Positions 44,037 to 53,383 of a stretch of DNA of 64,000 nt are shown piece after piece. Position numbers and translations under genes: made by a program. This DNA comes from Pontibacter roseus DSM 17521 (GTDB taxonomy: Bacteria > Bacteroidota > Bacteroidia > Cytophagales > Hymenobacteraceae), in contig NZ_KB890768.1 in assembly GCF_000373265.1 (NCBI RefSeq), positions 152,664-216,663 of the forward strand, read 5' to 3'. Below the pieces are notes generated by a model. That model was not told the DNA's origin. It did no database searches and saw nothing but the letters and a program-made list of their open reading frames with translations. The number at the start of each line of letters is the position of its first letter. The stretch's first letter is position 1.

Positions 44037-45857
44037 TTACCCCTTCAGGAACAGCTCATGCAGCTGACCCAGCTCCAGGATGACGAGCGTCTTCTGTCCG
44101 CCCGGGGTGTAATTGGGTACTTCGCAGCCAAATAGCTTGTCTACGAGCGAGTTCATCTCGAGGTCTGACATGCGGGGCTGCAACTTGGAGGCCAGGCGCT
44201 TGGACATCGCCCGGGCCAGGTTCTCCCGTTTATCCAGCTTCAACGTAGCCAGGTTGTTTTTGTACTGTTCAATCAGCTCCTCCAGCAGCTCTTTTTCATT
44301 GGCTGCCTGCACATCGGCAGGTATAGCATTGAGTATAATCGTGTTACCTCCAAAATCTTCGAACTGGAAACCCAGCTCCAGAAACTCCGCTGATAACTCC
44401 TTCACCAGCGCGGCATCGGCGGTGGAGAGCTCTATGGTCTGGGGGAAGAGCAGGGCCTGTGAGGTGACCATCTTCTTCTGCAGCGAGGCCATGTACTTTT
44501 CATACAGGATGCGCTCCTGCGCCGCCTGCTGGTCAATAATCATCACGCCGGACTTCACCTGCACCAACAGGTACTTCTGGTGCACCTGCAGGGTCTTACT
44601 GGAGGTGGTAGTGGGCGTGGCGAAGGCATCGTCGAGCAGCCCCATACCGGATGGCGAGGTAATGCGCTCCTCCTGCTCCGGCTGCCCGTTCCGCAGGGGC
44701 TCGTACAGTTGCTCCCATCCGTTGGCGCTCGCCCGCTTGGGAGAGGCCGGCACTTTAAAGCCGGGGAAGGCACCTTCCCGCTCAAACTCGTTCATGCCCG
44801 GCTGCACCCGGATGGGCTGCAGTGGCGCAAAATTCACATCACTCTGAAAATCAAGGGATGGCGCTATACTGTGCGTTCCCAGCGACTTTCTCACGGCCGC
44901 GTGCACAATGGCGTATACCGTCTTCTCGTCCTCGAATTTGATTTCGGTTTTGGTGGGGTGCACGTTGATGTCAATCCGCTCCGGCTCGATGTCGATGAAA
45001 AGCACATAGAACGGGTAGCTGTCCTTGGGCAGCAGGCCTTCGTAGGCCATCATGACGGCATGGTTGAGGTAGCCGCTCTTGATAAAGCGGTTGTTCACGA
45101 AAAAGAACTGCTCCCCACGGGTCTTCTTGGCAAACTCAGGCTTCCCGATGTAGCCGCGAACACTCATGAACGGGGTTTCTTCCTCGCAGCCCGCCATCTG
45201 CTCCTTGTGGTTGTTGCCGAACACGCCCACAATGCGTTGGCTCAGCTTGCCGGCCGGCAGACTGAATATCTCGGTCTCGTTGTGGTGCAGCGTGAAGGCC
45301 ACTTCCGGATAGGCAAGCGCCACCCGCTGGAACTCGTCGAGGATGTGCCGCATCTCCACTGCATTGGTCTTGAGGAAATTGCGGCGGGCGGGCACGTTGA
45401 AGAAAAGGTTCTTGACGGCGATGGAGGTACCGGCGGGCACCGCGGCCGGGGCTTGCGACATCACCGTCGACCCCTCTACCAGCAGCTGCGTTCCTATCTC
45501 GGCACCGTGGGGCTTCGTTCTGAGCTCTACCTGGGCTACCGCCCCGATGGAGGCCATGGCCTCTCCCCTGAACCCCATCGTCCGGATGCGGAACAGGTCC
45601 TCCGTGGACTTTATTTTGGAGGTGGCATGGCGCTCAAAGCACATGCGGGCATCTGTCTCAGACATACCTATGCCGTTGTCTACTACCTGCACCAGTTGCT
45701 TCCCGGCCTCTTTCACAATCAGCTGCACGCTGGTGGCCCGGGCGTCAATGGCGTTTTCCAGCAGTTCCTTCACTACAGAAGAAGGCCGCTGCACCACTTC
45801 CCCTGCGGCTATCTGGTTGGCTAGGTAATCAGGTAATAAATGTATAATGTCGGACAT
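44037..45857 (-). CDS. mutL: DNA mismatch repair protein MutL
   Basis: Links mismatch recognition to repair. A 606-residue protein from the ATG at 45857 (MSDIIHLLPDYLANQIAAGEVV); an upstream in-frame Met adds four residues. The GHKL ATPase motifs are intact: KELLENAIDA, DNGIGM, TMGFRGEAMASI. The C-terminal dimerisation domain has DQQAAQERILYE, a changed form of the endonuclease motif DQHA-x2-E-x4-E (His to Gln). Endonuclease activity is therefore uncertain. Confidence 0.96.
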   Translation of the reverse strand: MSDIIHLLPDYLANQIAAGEVVQRPSSVVKELLENAIDARATSVQLIVKEAGKQLVQVVDNGIGMSETDARMCFERHATSKIKSTEDLFRIRTMGFRGEAMASIGAVAQVELRTKPHGAEIGTQLLVEGSTVMSQAPAAVPAGTSIAVKNLFFNVPARRNFLKTNAVEMRHILDEFQRVALAYPEVAFTLHHNETEIFSLPAGKLSQRIVGVFGNNHKEQMAGCEEETPFMSVRGYIGKPEFAKKTRGEQFFFVNNRFIKSGYLNHAVMMAYEGLLPKDSYPFYVLFIDIEPERIDINVHPTKTEIKFEDEKTVYAIVHAAVRKSLGTHSIAPSLDFQSDVNFAPLQPIRVQPGMNEFEREGAFPGFKVPASPKRASANGWEQLYEPLRNGQPEQEERITSPSGMGLLDDAFATPTTTSSKTLQVHQKYLLVQVKSGVMIIDQQAAQERILYEKYMASLQKKMVTSQALLFPQTIELSTADAALVKELSAEFLELGFQFEDFGGNTIILNAIPADVQAANEKELLEELIEQYKNNLATLKLDKRENLARAMSKRLASKLQPRMSDLEMNSLVDKLFGCEVPNYTPGGQKTLVILELGQLHELFLKG

Positions 45858-46268
45858 CCGCTCAGTCAAAGTCTATTTTTCGGTTTTCACCTCAAAAACC
45901 AGCGTCAGGTAAATGCGGCCAGGTTTTTGAATACACTATTTTTGTAAAAACAGAACTTATTAAGAATTAAATTTATTACTAATTTACAGACCGGTAGTGA
46001 AAAGGGGCCGAAAATCGGGAAAAGATTGCAACGCCACTCTCCCGAATTATGCCGACACAGCGTGTATTCATCACAGACTGCGAGGCGTCACGAATGGGAA
46101 AAGGCACTTGCCGTGCCACCTGCCGGACGAGGCGGACTAAAGTCTTCCACCATCTTATTTAGGTCTGCCGAGGGCCTGCTAATGAGAATTAAATCTCAGT
46201 TTTAGAAGCACCTTCTGCAAAATTAGGCTTAATTTCGACTTGTTCCAATATAATAATACCAGTACAGG
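45858..46268. other. 411-bp divergent intergenic region, no gene seen
   Basis: Between mutL and the GH3 fusion. It has an AT-rich patch (45945-45990) and one plus-strand TATTTTTG box (45937-45944) too far from the next gene to assign. I see no repeat, RNA or ORF of note. Confidence 0.4.
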
Positions 46269-49220
46269 ATGTTGAAGAGTTTTAGCTTAGGGTTACTTAT
46301 ACTTATCTTTCTCGGAATGGGGCCTCTGATGTCTTTGACGCCGTCAGAGAACATTGTGGTAACTTCTAAAGAGCAAAGTTGGGTAGACAGTGTCTTCAAC
46401 TCCCTCACTCCTGACCAACGCCTGGGCCAGCTGTTCATGGTGGCTGCCTATTCCAACAAAAACGAAAAACATTTTCAGCAGATAGACACCCTGGTGGGCC
46501 GATACGGTGTGGGTGGCATCATGTTCATGCAAGGCGGGCCAGTACGCCAGGCCAGGCTGACCAACCGTTTCCAGTCCCAGGCCAAGGTGCCGATGCTGAT
46601 TGCGCTGGACGCTGAGTGGGGCCTGAACATGCGCCTGGACAGCAGCATGCACTTCGCCAAGCAAATGACGCTCGGCGCGCTCACCGACGATAAGTACGTA
46701 TACCTGATGGGCCGTGAGATAGCCCTGAAGATGAAGCGCCTGGGTGTGCACGTCAGCTTCTCCCCGGTGCTGGACGTGAACGTGAACCCGGATAACCCCG
46801 TTATTGGAAATCGCTCCTTTGGCGAGACCAAGGAAGAAGTCGCCCGCCGCGGGGTGGCCTACATCAAAGGCCTGCAGGACCATGGCGTAATCGCGGTGGC
46901 CAAACACTTCCCCGGCCATGGCGACACCGACACTGATTCCCACCTGGCCCTCCCGGTCATCAACCACGACATGAAGCGCCTCACAGAGGTGGAGCTATAC
47001 CCATTCTACAAGTCGTTTGAGGCGGGCGTGATGGGCGTGATGGTCGCGCACCTGCACATGCCCAAGATTGACTCTACCCGCAACCAGGCCGCCACGCTGT
47101 CCAAACCGCTGGTGACCGGCCTTCTGAAGGAGAAGATGAAATACAAGGGCCTTGTGTTCACCGATGCCCTCAACATGAAGGGTGTGAGCAGCTACTACAA
47201 GCCAGGTGAAGTGGATTTGAAGGCCCTGCTGGCTGGCAACGACGTGCTCCTGTTCCCGGAGGATGTGCCAACCGCGGTCCGCAAAATCAAGGAAGCGATA
47301 GCCGCCAAGCAAATCAAGACCGACGAGATTGACCTGCGCGTGCGCAAGATTCTGCATGCCAAATACTGGGCCGGCCTGAACAACTACAAGCCGGTGGTGC
47401 TCACCAACCTGCAGGAAGAAGTGGACCGTCCGCTGAGCAACCTAGTGCAGGAGCAGCTGTATGAGCATGCCGTAACGGTAGCGCGCAACAAGGGCAACCT
47501 GATTCCTTTCCGCAACCTCGATACCCTCAGCATCGCCTCGGTGGCCATCGGCGCCGGACCCAACAACGTTTTCCAGCAGACGCTCGGCAATTATGCCCCT
47601 GTCTCCAAATTTAATATCAAAGACCGTTTCGCCCCGGATACCGCTTTCACCAGGCTATTTACCAAGCTGCAGGACCATGACGTGGTGGTGGTGAGCATCC
47701 ATGGCATGAACAATACCCCGTTCCGGGACTTCGGCATTGGTGTGGGCACCCGCGCCTTCATACAGTTCCTGCAGGAGCGCACCGATAAGAAAGTAATTGT
47801 GGCTGTGATGGGCAACGCCTATAGCCTGAAGTTCTTTGACAAGAGCAGCTGGCTGGTAGCCGGCTACGAAGACAACGAGGTGGCGCAGTCGCTGGTGCCG
47901 CAGGTGCTCTTTGGTGCCCGTTCTGCCAAAGGCAAGCTGCCCGTGACGGTGTCTGCCGCGCTCAAGGCCGGAACCGGTGTGACGACCCCTACCCTGAGCC
48001 GCCTGAGATATGGCACACCTGAGAGCGTAGGTATGGACTCCAAGACACTGGCCCAGATTGACAACATCGCCAGAGAGGCCATTGCCTATGCCGCTACGCC
48101 AGGTGCGCAGGTGATGGTGGTCAAGAACGGTACCGTTATCTACAACAAGGCCTACGGACACTACACCTACGACAAGGCCAAGCCTGTCACCAACAACACG
48201 GTATACGACATCGCATCCATCACCAAAGTGGCGGCCACGCTGCAGGCCGTGATGTTCCTGAAAGACCAGGGCAAGATAAACCTGGATGAGAAAGTGGCGA
48301 CCTACCTCCCAGAGTTGAAAGGCACCAACAAAGCCAATCTGGTGATTCGGGATGTGCTGACACACCAATCAGGCTTACGGGCAGGTATACCGCACTGGCA
48401 GAAAACGTTGGACAAGCTGCAGTTGAACCAGACTTTCTACGCCAGTGCCCAGAATGACGTGTTCCCCAATGAAGTGGTGCCGGGCATCTACTCCATCAAA
48501 TCCATGGAGGACTCGCTGTGGGCCTGGACGGTGCGCTCGCCGCTGCTGACCCGTTCCAAAGGCGCCAAGACCTATGAGTACCAGTACAGCGATTTGGGTT
48601 TCTACATACTCAAGCGCATGTCAGAGAAGCTGCTCAACCAGCCGCTGAACGAGTTCATGGACCAGAACTTCTACGGACCGCTTGGCCTGAGCACCATGAC
48701 GTATAACCCCCTGCTCAAGCATCCGCGGGAAGTCATCGCTCCGACTGAAGACGACAACTACTTCCGCAAAAACCTAATCTGGGGAACCGTACACGACCAG
48801 GGCGCGGCCATGATGGGCGGCGTAGGCGGACATGCCGGCCTGTTCTCCAACGCCAACGACTTGGCCATCCTGATGCAGATGAACCTGCAGAACGGCAACT
48901 ACGGCGGCCACAAGTACTTTAACAACAACGTGGTGGTGGAGTTCTCCAAGAAGCAGTTCAGCAACAGCCGCCGTGGCCTGGGCTGGGATAAGCCAGACCT
49001 GGAAGGAAACGGCCCGACCTCTAACATGGCCTCCGCCTCTACCTTCGGCCACACCGGCTTTACCGGCACCGGCGCCTGGGTTGACCCCGAAAACAAACTG
49101 ATTTACATCTTCCTGTCCAACAGGGTATACCCGGATGCCGGAAACTCCAAACTGGTGAAGTACAACATCCGCACCCGTATTCACGATGTCATCTACAAAT
49201 CAATCGTACCGAAAACTTAA
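46269..49220 (+). CDS. NagZ-like GH3 glucosaminidase fused to beta-lactamase-type hydrolase (AmiE-like)
   Basis: A 983-residue exported protein. A signal/anchor helix is at 1-22. GH3 catalytic domain at about 35-385: KHFPGHGDTDTDSH (catalytic Asp223-His225 dyad) and nucleophile D299 in VFTDALNMKGV. A GH3 C-domain follows at about 390-575. The serine hydrolase domain (about 590-975) has S650-x-x-K653 (SITK), a Tyr-Ser-Asp motif in YSDLGFYIL and HTGFTGTG. In Bacillus subtilis NagZ and AmiE are separate neighbours that together strip GlcNAc and peptide from muropeptides; here they appear as one chain, suggesting periplasmic cell-wall turnover. Confidence 0.92.
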   Translation: MLKSFSLGLLILIFLGMGPLMSLTPSENIVVTSKEQSWVDSVFNSLTPDQRLGQLFMVAAYSNKNEKHFQQIDTLVGRYGVGGIMFMQGGPVRQARLTNRFQSQAKVPMLIALDAEWGLNMRLDSSMHFAKQMTLGALTDDKYVYLMGREIALKMKRLGVHVSFSPVLDVNVNPDNPVIGNRSFGETKEEVARRGVAYIKGLQDHGVIAVAKHFPGHGDTDTDSHLALPVINHDMKRLTEVELYPFYKSFEAGVMGVMVAHLHMPKIDSTRNQAATLSKPLVTGLLKEKMKYKGLVFTDALNMKGVSSYYKPGEVDLKALLAGNDVLLFPEDVPTAVRKIKEAIAAKQIKTDEIDLRVRKILHAKYWAGLNNYKPVVLTNLQEEVDRPLSNLVQEQLYEHAVTVARNKGNLIPFRNLDTLSIASVAIGAGPNNVFQQTLGNYAPVSKFNIKDRFAPDTAFTRLFTKLQDHDVVVVSIHGMNNTPFRDFGIGVGTRAFIQFLQERTDKKVIVAVMGNAYSLKFFDKSSWLVAGYEDNEVAQSLVPQVLFGARSAKGKLPVTVSAALKAGTGVTTPTLSRLRYGTPESVGMDSKTLAQIDNIAREAIAYAATPGAQVMVVKNGTVIYNKAYGHYTYDKAKPVTNNTVYDIASITKVAATLQAVMFLKDQGKINLDEKVATYLPELKGTNKANLVIRDVLTHQSGLRAGIPHWQKTLDKLQLNQTFYASAQNDVFPNEVVPGIYSIKSMEDSLWAWTVRSPLLTRSKGAKTYEYQYSDLGFYILKRMSEKLLNQPLNEFMDQNFYGPLGLSTMTYNPLLKHPREVIAPTEDDNYFRKNLIWGTVHDQGAAMMGGVGGHAGLFSNANDLAILMQMNLQNGNYGGHKYFNNNVVVEFSKKQFSNSRRGLGWDKPDLEGNGPTSNMASASTFGHTGFTGTGAWVDPENKLIYIFLSNRVYPDAGNSKLVKYNIRTRIHDVIYKSIVPKT

Positions 49221-49237
49221 ACCTTAACGGATAGTTT

Positions 49238-49271
49238 AACAAGTGCAGCTCCGCGTAGGGCTGCACTTGTT
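49238..49271 (+). terminator. terminator between the GH3 fusion and bshA
   Basis: A 12-bp perfect hairpin (49238-49249 with 49260-49271), 10-base loop, followed by a T-rich stretch. Confidence 0.75.
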
Positions 49272-49290
49272 GTTTCCACAGCATAAAACC

Positions 49291-50439
49291 ATGAAAATCG
49301 GAATAGTTTGTTACCCAACCTTCGGGGGAAGCGGCGTGGTAGCCACAGAACTAGGTAAAGAGCTGGCGCTCAAGGGCCACCAGGTGCACTTCATCACCTA
49401 CAGCCAACCCGCCCGGCTCGACTTCTTCAACGAGAATCTCTTTTACCACGAGGTATACATACCCTCCTATCCGCTCTTCCAGTACCCGCCTTACGAGCTG
49501 GCACTGGCAAGTAAGATGGTAGACATCGCTCGGTTTGAGAAGCTGGACGTGCTGCACGTGCATTATGCCATTCCGCATGCCTCGGCTGCCTACATGGCCA
49601 AGCAGATTCTGCGCACCAAGGGCATCTACATACCTGTCATTACAACCCTGCACGGCACCGACATCACATTGGTTGGAAAAGACGCCTCGTTTGAGCCGGT
49701 CGTGACGTTCAGCATCAACCAATCGGATGGTGTGACGGCGGTCTCGGAGAGCCTTCGCACCGAAACCTACGAATTCTTCCAGATTGAGAAACAGATTGAG
49801 GTCATCCCCAACTTCATCAACCTGGAGAAGTTCAAGCGACAGAAGAAAGACCACTTTCGGATGGCCATCAGCCCCAACAACGAAAAGCTGCTGGTGCATA
49901 CTTCCAACTTCCGGGGAGTCAAACGTGTGGAAGACGTTATCCAGATATTTGCCAGAGTGCGTGAGCACATGCCTTCCAAACTGCTGCTGGTAGGCGACGG
50001 CCCAGACCGCCCCAAAATGGAGAAGGTATGCCGCGACCTCGGGATTTATAACGACGTGCGGTTTTTAGGCAAACTGGAGGCTGTGGAGGAAGTACTTTCG
50101 GTTGCCGACCTGTTCCTGATGCCATCCGAGAAAGAAAGCTTTGGATTGGCTGCGCTTGAAGCCATGGCCTGCGAGGTGCCCGTCATCTCTACCAACGCGG
50201 GCGGTATACCTGAGCTCAACTTACATGGCGTCACGGGCTTTGTGAGCGAAGTGGGCGATGTGGAGGACATGGTGCGCAACGCCCTGCACGTGCTCGACGA
50301 TGCCAACCTGCCTACCTTCAAAGCCAATGCGCTGGCCCGCGCCCACGACTTTGATATCGAGAAGATTGTGCCGCTGTACGAGCAGTTTTACCAACGCACC
50401 ATTGACGCGCAGCTGGCCGAGACAGGAAACCCGCTCTAG
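49291..50439 (+). CDS. bshA: N-acetyl-alpha-D-glucosaminyl L-malate synthase BshA
   Basis: First step of bacillithiol synthesis, a GT4 glycosyltransferase joining GlcNAc to L-malate. The 382-residue protein starts at the ATG at 49291 ([15 protein letters not shown]); 16 upstream in-frame codons overlap the terminator and are excluded. Family marks are [40 protein letters not shown] and the donor-site [18 protein letters not shown]. Presence of this gene implies bacillithiol rather than glutathione as the main thiol. Confidence 0.95.
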   Translation: MKIGIVCYPTFGGSGVVATELGKELALKGHQVHFITYSQPARLDFFNENLFYHEVYIPSYPLFQYPPYELALASKMVDIARFEKLDVLHVHYAIPHASAAYMAKQILRTKGIYIPVITTLHGTDITLVGKDASFEPVVTFSINQSDGVTAVSESLRTETYEFFQIEKQIEVIPNFINLEKFKRQKKDHFRMAISPNNEKLLVHTSNFRGVKRVEDVIQIFARVREHMPSKLLLVGDGPDRPKMEKVCRDLGIYNDVRFLGKLEAVEEVLSVADLFLMPSEKESFGLAALEAMACEVPVISTNAGGIPELNLHGVTGFVSEVGDVEDMVRNALHVLDDANLPTFKANALARAHDFDIEKIVPLYEQFYQRTIDAQLAETGNPL

Positions 50440-50458
50440 CTCAGATGATTCGATACTG

Positions 50459-50494
50459 AAAATCCGGCTGCTATACCTGCGGCCGGATTTTTTT
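50459..50494 (+). terminator. intrinsic terminator after bshA
   Basis: A 10-bp hairpin (50459-50468 with 50482-50491) with a T7 tail; its loop contains a complete CTATACCTG motif. Confidence 0.85.
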
Positions 50495-50630
50495 ATGCCC
50501 TATATTTCGCGTATGTTTAAACTTCAACCAGGGTAGGCCAGCTGTGCAGGGTTAGTCGCTTTGCAGCGCGCTGCCTGCACCCCATGGACTATACCTATCC
50601 CGCACAGAAGAAACCCGAGAACCCACTGCC

Positions 50631-52523
50631 ATGGCAAAAGACAGATACTACATCATCGATTTCGACAGCACCTTCACGCAGGTGGAGGCGCTGGACGAAC
50701 TGGGGGAGATATCCCTGGAAGGCGACGAGAACCAGGAACAGATTCTGCAGCAAATCAGAGACCTGACCAATGGGGCCATGAACGGAAACAGCTCCTTTAC
50801 CGAGGGCCTTACCAAACGCCTGGCCTTGCTGCGGGCCAACCGCCGGCACCTCAAGCCGCTCATCCAGCGCCTCCAGCACAAGGTGTCGGAATCCATCCGG
50901 CGCAACAAGGACTTCTTTCAGCAGTACGCCGACCACATCCTCATCGTGTCGAGCGGGTTCAAGGAATTCATCACACCCATTGTGACGGAGTACGGCATCA
51001 AAGAGGAGAACATCTACGCCAACACCTTTCGGTTCGATGAACAGGGCAACATCATTGGTTTTGATGAGGAGAACCTCCTGTGCCTGGACAAGGGAAAAAT
51101 CAAGCTGTTAGAAGAGCTCGCGCTGGAAGGAGATGTGTACGTACTCGGTGACGGCTACACTGACTATGAGATAAAGGAAGCCGGGCTAGCCAACAAGTTC
51201 TATGCTTTCACCGAGAACGTGGTGCGCGACACCGTAGTGGCCAAGGCCGACAATGTGGCACCGAGCCTGGACGAGTTCCTGTACCAGAACAACCTGCCCA
51301 TGGCCATCTCCTATCCCAAAAACCGCATCCGGGTGCTGCTGCTCGAGAATGTTCACCCCAGAGCCGTAGAGTTATTCAAGCGCGAGGGCTACCAGGTCGA
51401 GACCGTATCAGGGGCACTGAGCGAGGACGAACTGTGCGAGCGCATCAAAAATGTGTCGGTGCTGGGTATACGCTCCAAAACGCAAGTGACCAAGCGGGTG
51501 TTGGAGCATGCCAACCGACTCATGTGCATCGGCGCCTTCTGCATCGGCACCAATCAGATTGACCTCAACAGCTGCCTCGATGCCGGTGTGGCCGTGTTCA
51601 ATGCTCCTTATAGCAACACCCGCAGCGTGGTGGAACTGGCCATAGGCGAAATCATCATGCTGTGCCGCAACGTGGTGGATAAAAGCAACAAGATGCACCA
51701 GGGTATCTGGGACAAATCGGCACAGGGCAGTGTGGAGGTGCGCGACAAAAAACTAGGTATCGTGGGCTACGGCAGCATTGGGGCACAGCTCTCCGTTCTG
51801 GCAGAGGCCTTGGGTATGGAGGTATACTACTACGATGTGATTGAACGCCTGCAGTTGGGCAATGTCCGCAAGTGCGCCACCCTAAAAGAGCTGCTCGAAA
51901 AATCCGACATCGTGACGCTCCATGTGGATGGCCGCGATAGCAACAAAGCCATGTTCGGTGAAACGGAGTTTGCCGCCATGAAAGACGGTGCCATTTTCCT
52001 GAACCTGAGCCGCGGCCACATCGTGGAGCTGCCAGCACTGGTAGCCGCCATCAAATCAGGTAAAATCAGAGGTGCCGCCGTGGACGTGTTCCCTTACGAG
52101 CCAGCGTCCAACGACGAGGAGTTTGTGAGTGAGCTGCGGGGCCTGCCCAACGTCATCCTGACGCCGCACATTGGCGGAAGCACCTCGGAGGCGCAGGAGA
52201 ACATCGGCACCTACGTCCCCAGCCGCATCATGGAGTATATCAACACAGGCAACAGCTACCAGAGCGTCAACTTCCCGAACATCCAGTTGCCGGAGCTCAA
52301 GAACGCACACCGCCTCATCCACATCCACCAGAACGTGCCGGGCGTGCTGGCCAACATCAACAGCGTGCTGGCAGGCAACCAAGTCAACATCCTGGGCCAG
52401 TACCTCAAGACCAACGAGCAGATTGGCTACGTGATTACCGACATCGACAAGCTCTATGACAAGAAGGTGATTGAGGAGATGCGGACCGTGCCGGCCACGA
52501 TTAAGTTCAGGGTGCTGTATTAA
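50631..52523 (+). CDS. serA: phosphoserine phosphatase-like HAD domain fused to 3-phosphoglycerate dehydrogenase
   Basis: A 630-residue fusion. Residues 1-215 form a SerB-like HAD phosphatase: DFDST with nucleophile D10 and acid D12, IVSSGF, Lys in LDKGK, and LGDGYTDYE. Residues about 230-535 are SerA: NAPYSNTRSVVELA, NAD loop GIVGYGSIGAQ, the Arg/Glu/His triad near FCIGTNQ, AVDVFPYEP and TPHIGGST. Residues about 555-630 are an ACT domain (IHQNVPGVLANINS), where serine would feed back. One chain thus carries the first and last steps of serine synthesis; the middle transaminase is likely the gene at 53384. Confidence 0.94.
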   Translation: MAKDRYYIIDFDSTFTQVEALDELGEISLEGDENQEQILQQIRDLTNGAMNGNSSFTEGLTKRLALLRANRRHLKPLIQRLQHKVSESIRRNKDFFQQYADHILIVSSGFKEFITPIVTEYGIKEENIYANTFRFDEQGNIIGFDEENLLCLDKGKIKLLEELALEGDVYVLGDGYTDYEIKEAGLANKFYAFTENVVRDTVVAKADNVAPSLDEFLYQNNLPMAISYPKNRIRVLLLENVHPRAVELFKREGYQVETVSGALSEDELCERIKNVSVLGIRSKTQVTKRVLEHANRLMCIGAFCIGTNQIDLNSCLDAGVAVFNAPYSNTRSVVELAIGEIIMLCRNVVDKSNKMHQGIWDKSAQGSVEVRDKKLGIVGYGSIGAQLSVLAEALGMEVYYYDVIERLQLGNVRKCATLKELLEKSDIVTLHVDGRDSNKAMFGETEFAAMKDGAIFLNLSRGHIVELPALVAAIKSGKIRGAAVDVFPYEPASNDEEFVSELRGLPNVILTPHIGGSTSEAQENIGTYVPSRIMEYINTGNSYQSVNFPNIQLPELKNAHRLIHIHQNVPGVLANINSVLAGNQVNILGQYLKTNEQIGYVITDIDKLYDKKVIEEMRTVPATIKFRVLY

Positions 52524-52554
52524 TTAGTCGTTGAGGCTCAAATTGCTTTACGCT

Positions 52555-52596
52555 ATGCTATACCTTGCACTTAGCAAACCGGATAAGGTATAGCAT
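52555..52596 (+). terminator. hairpin formed by two inverted CTATACCTT motifs after serA
   Basis: Perfect 12-bp arms (52555-52566 and 52585-52596) built from a motif copy and its reverse. No strong T run, so termination is only possible. Confidence 0.5.
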
Positions 52597-52670
52597 TATT
52601 CTTGCTAAAAGCCCATGCTTATTATGACTTCCGTTTGGCTACAAATTGGCATTACTAAACATCACCAATA

Positions 52671-53258
52671 TTGAAAAAGCTTCTAATTGTGTTTCTCAGC
52701 TTTATAGGGAGCTTAGTGTCCTTCATCCTATTTGGTTTTATAGTTGGCTTCCCGACCTTTCAAGATGTTTTTGTTGAAGCAAAATCAAATAAATCAGAAA
52801 TAACTTTCTTAGAGTCCCAAACATTGGATGGTAAAGTATCCTTGATTCCTGAAGTTCTCAACCGATTAATACTAGAAATAGAATTCAAACAAAGCAATAG
52901 TAGTGAGAACTACATTATACAACATTTGGATGTTGAATGTGACTGCACTTCAAACATAAGCAGCATTGACAGAATCTTCTATATTAGAGTGTTTAAGTAT
53001 GACCCTGAAGTAGATGAATTCTTTTTTGATGAAACAAGAATAGAAGAAAGCTACTCTGAGCTCCCATTAAACTCAAAATATAGGGATTTAAGCTATACCA
53101 TTTCACCTCAGTACGCACTGAACGGCTGTGATGAATTTGACTTAACCATCAAAGCATCATTAATAGATACTCTGAACAATGAAACTCTTCAAATTCATAA
53201 AACATCTTTAGTTAAGAAAAATAGCAACTTTAAATGGGAGTGCTTTAGAGCCCATTAA
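52671..53258 (+). CDS. AT-rich hypothetical membrane-anchored protein
   Basis: A 195-residue protein starting at TTG 52671 with no in-frame ATG nearby. Residues 1-28 form a hydrophobic anchor or signal; the rest is acidic, with Cys pairs (DVECDCTS, and Cys near 163 and 192). No family is recognised. Base use is clearly richer in A and T than the flanking serine genes, with Lys AAA, Asn AAT and Ile ATA codons common. This suggests recent arrival from another source, inserted within the serine locus. Confidence 0.72.
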   Translation: MKKLLIVFLSFIGSLVSFILFGFIVGFPTFQDVFVEAKSNKSEITFLESQTLDGKVSLIPEVLNRLILEIEFKQSNSSENYIIQHLDVECDCTSNISSIDRIFYIRVFKYDPEVDEFFFDETRIEESYSELPLNSKYRDLSYTISPQYALNGCDEFDLTIKASLIDTLNNETLQIHKTSLVKKNSNFKWECFRAH

Positions 53259-53383
53259 TTAAAAGTGAGAAAATCACAACTGTCAACAAAACCTATATGG
53301 TAGCTACGTCATCTTCATCTTATAGCTAATCTGTCAAACTTATCTCATTAGCCTAGAGCAGTATCCTCATACCACCCAAAACC

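Noticed and set aside
44580..45824. 414-codon plus-strand open frame opposite mutL
   Set aside because: Fully antisense to an unmistakable MutL; the protein has the typical shadow composition (Gly, His, Leu, Val) and no family.
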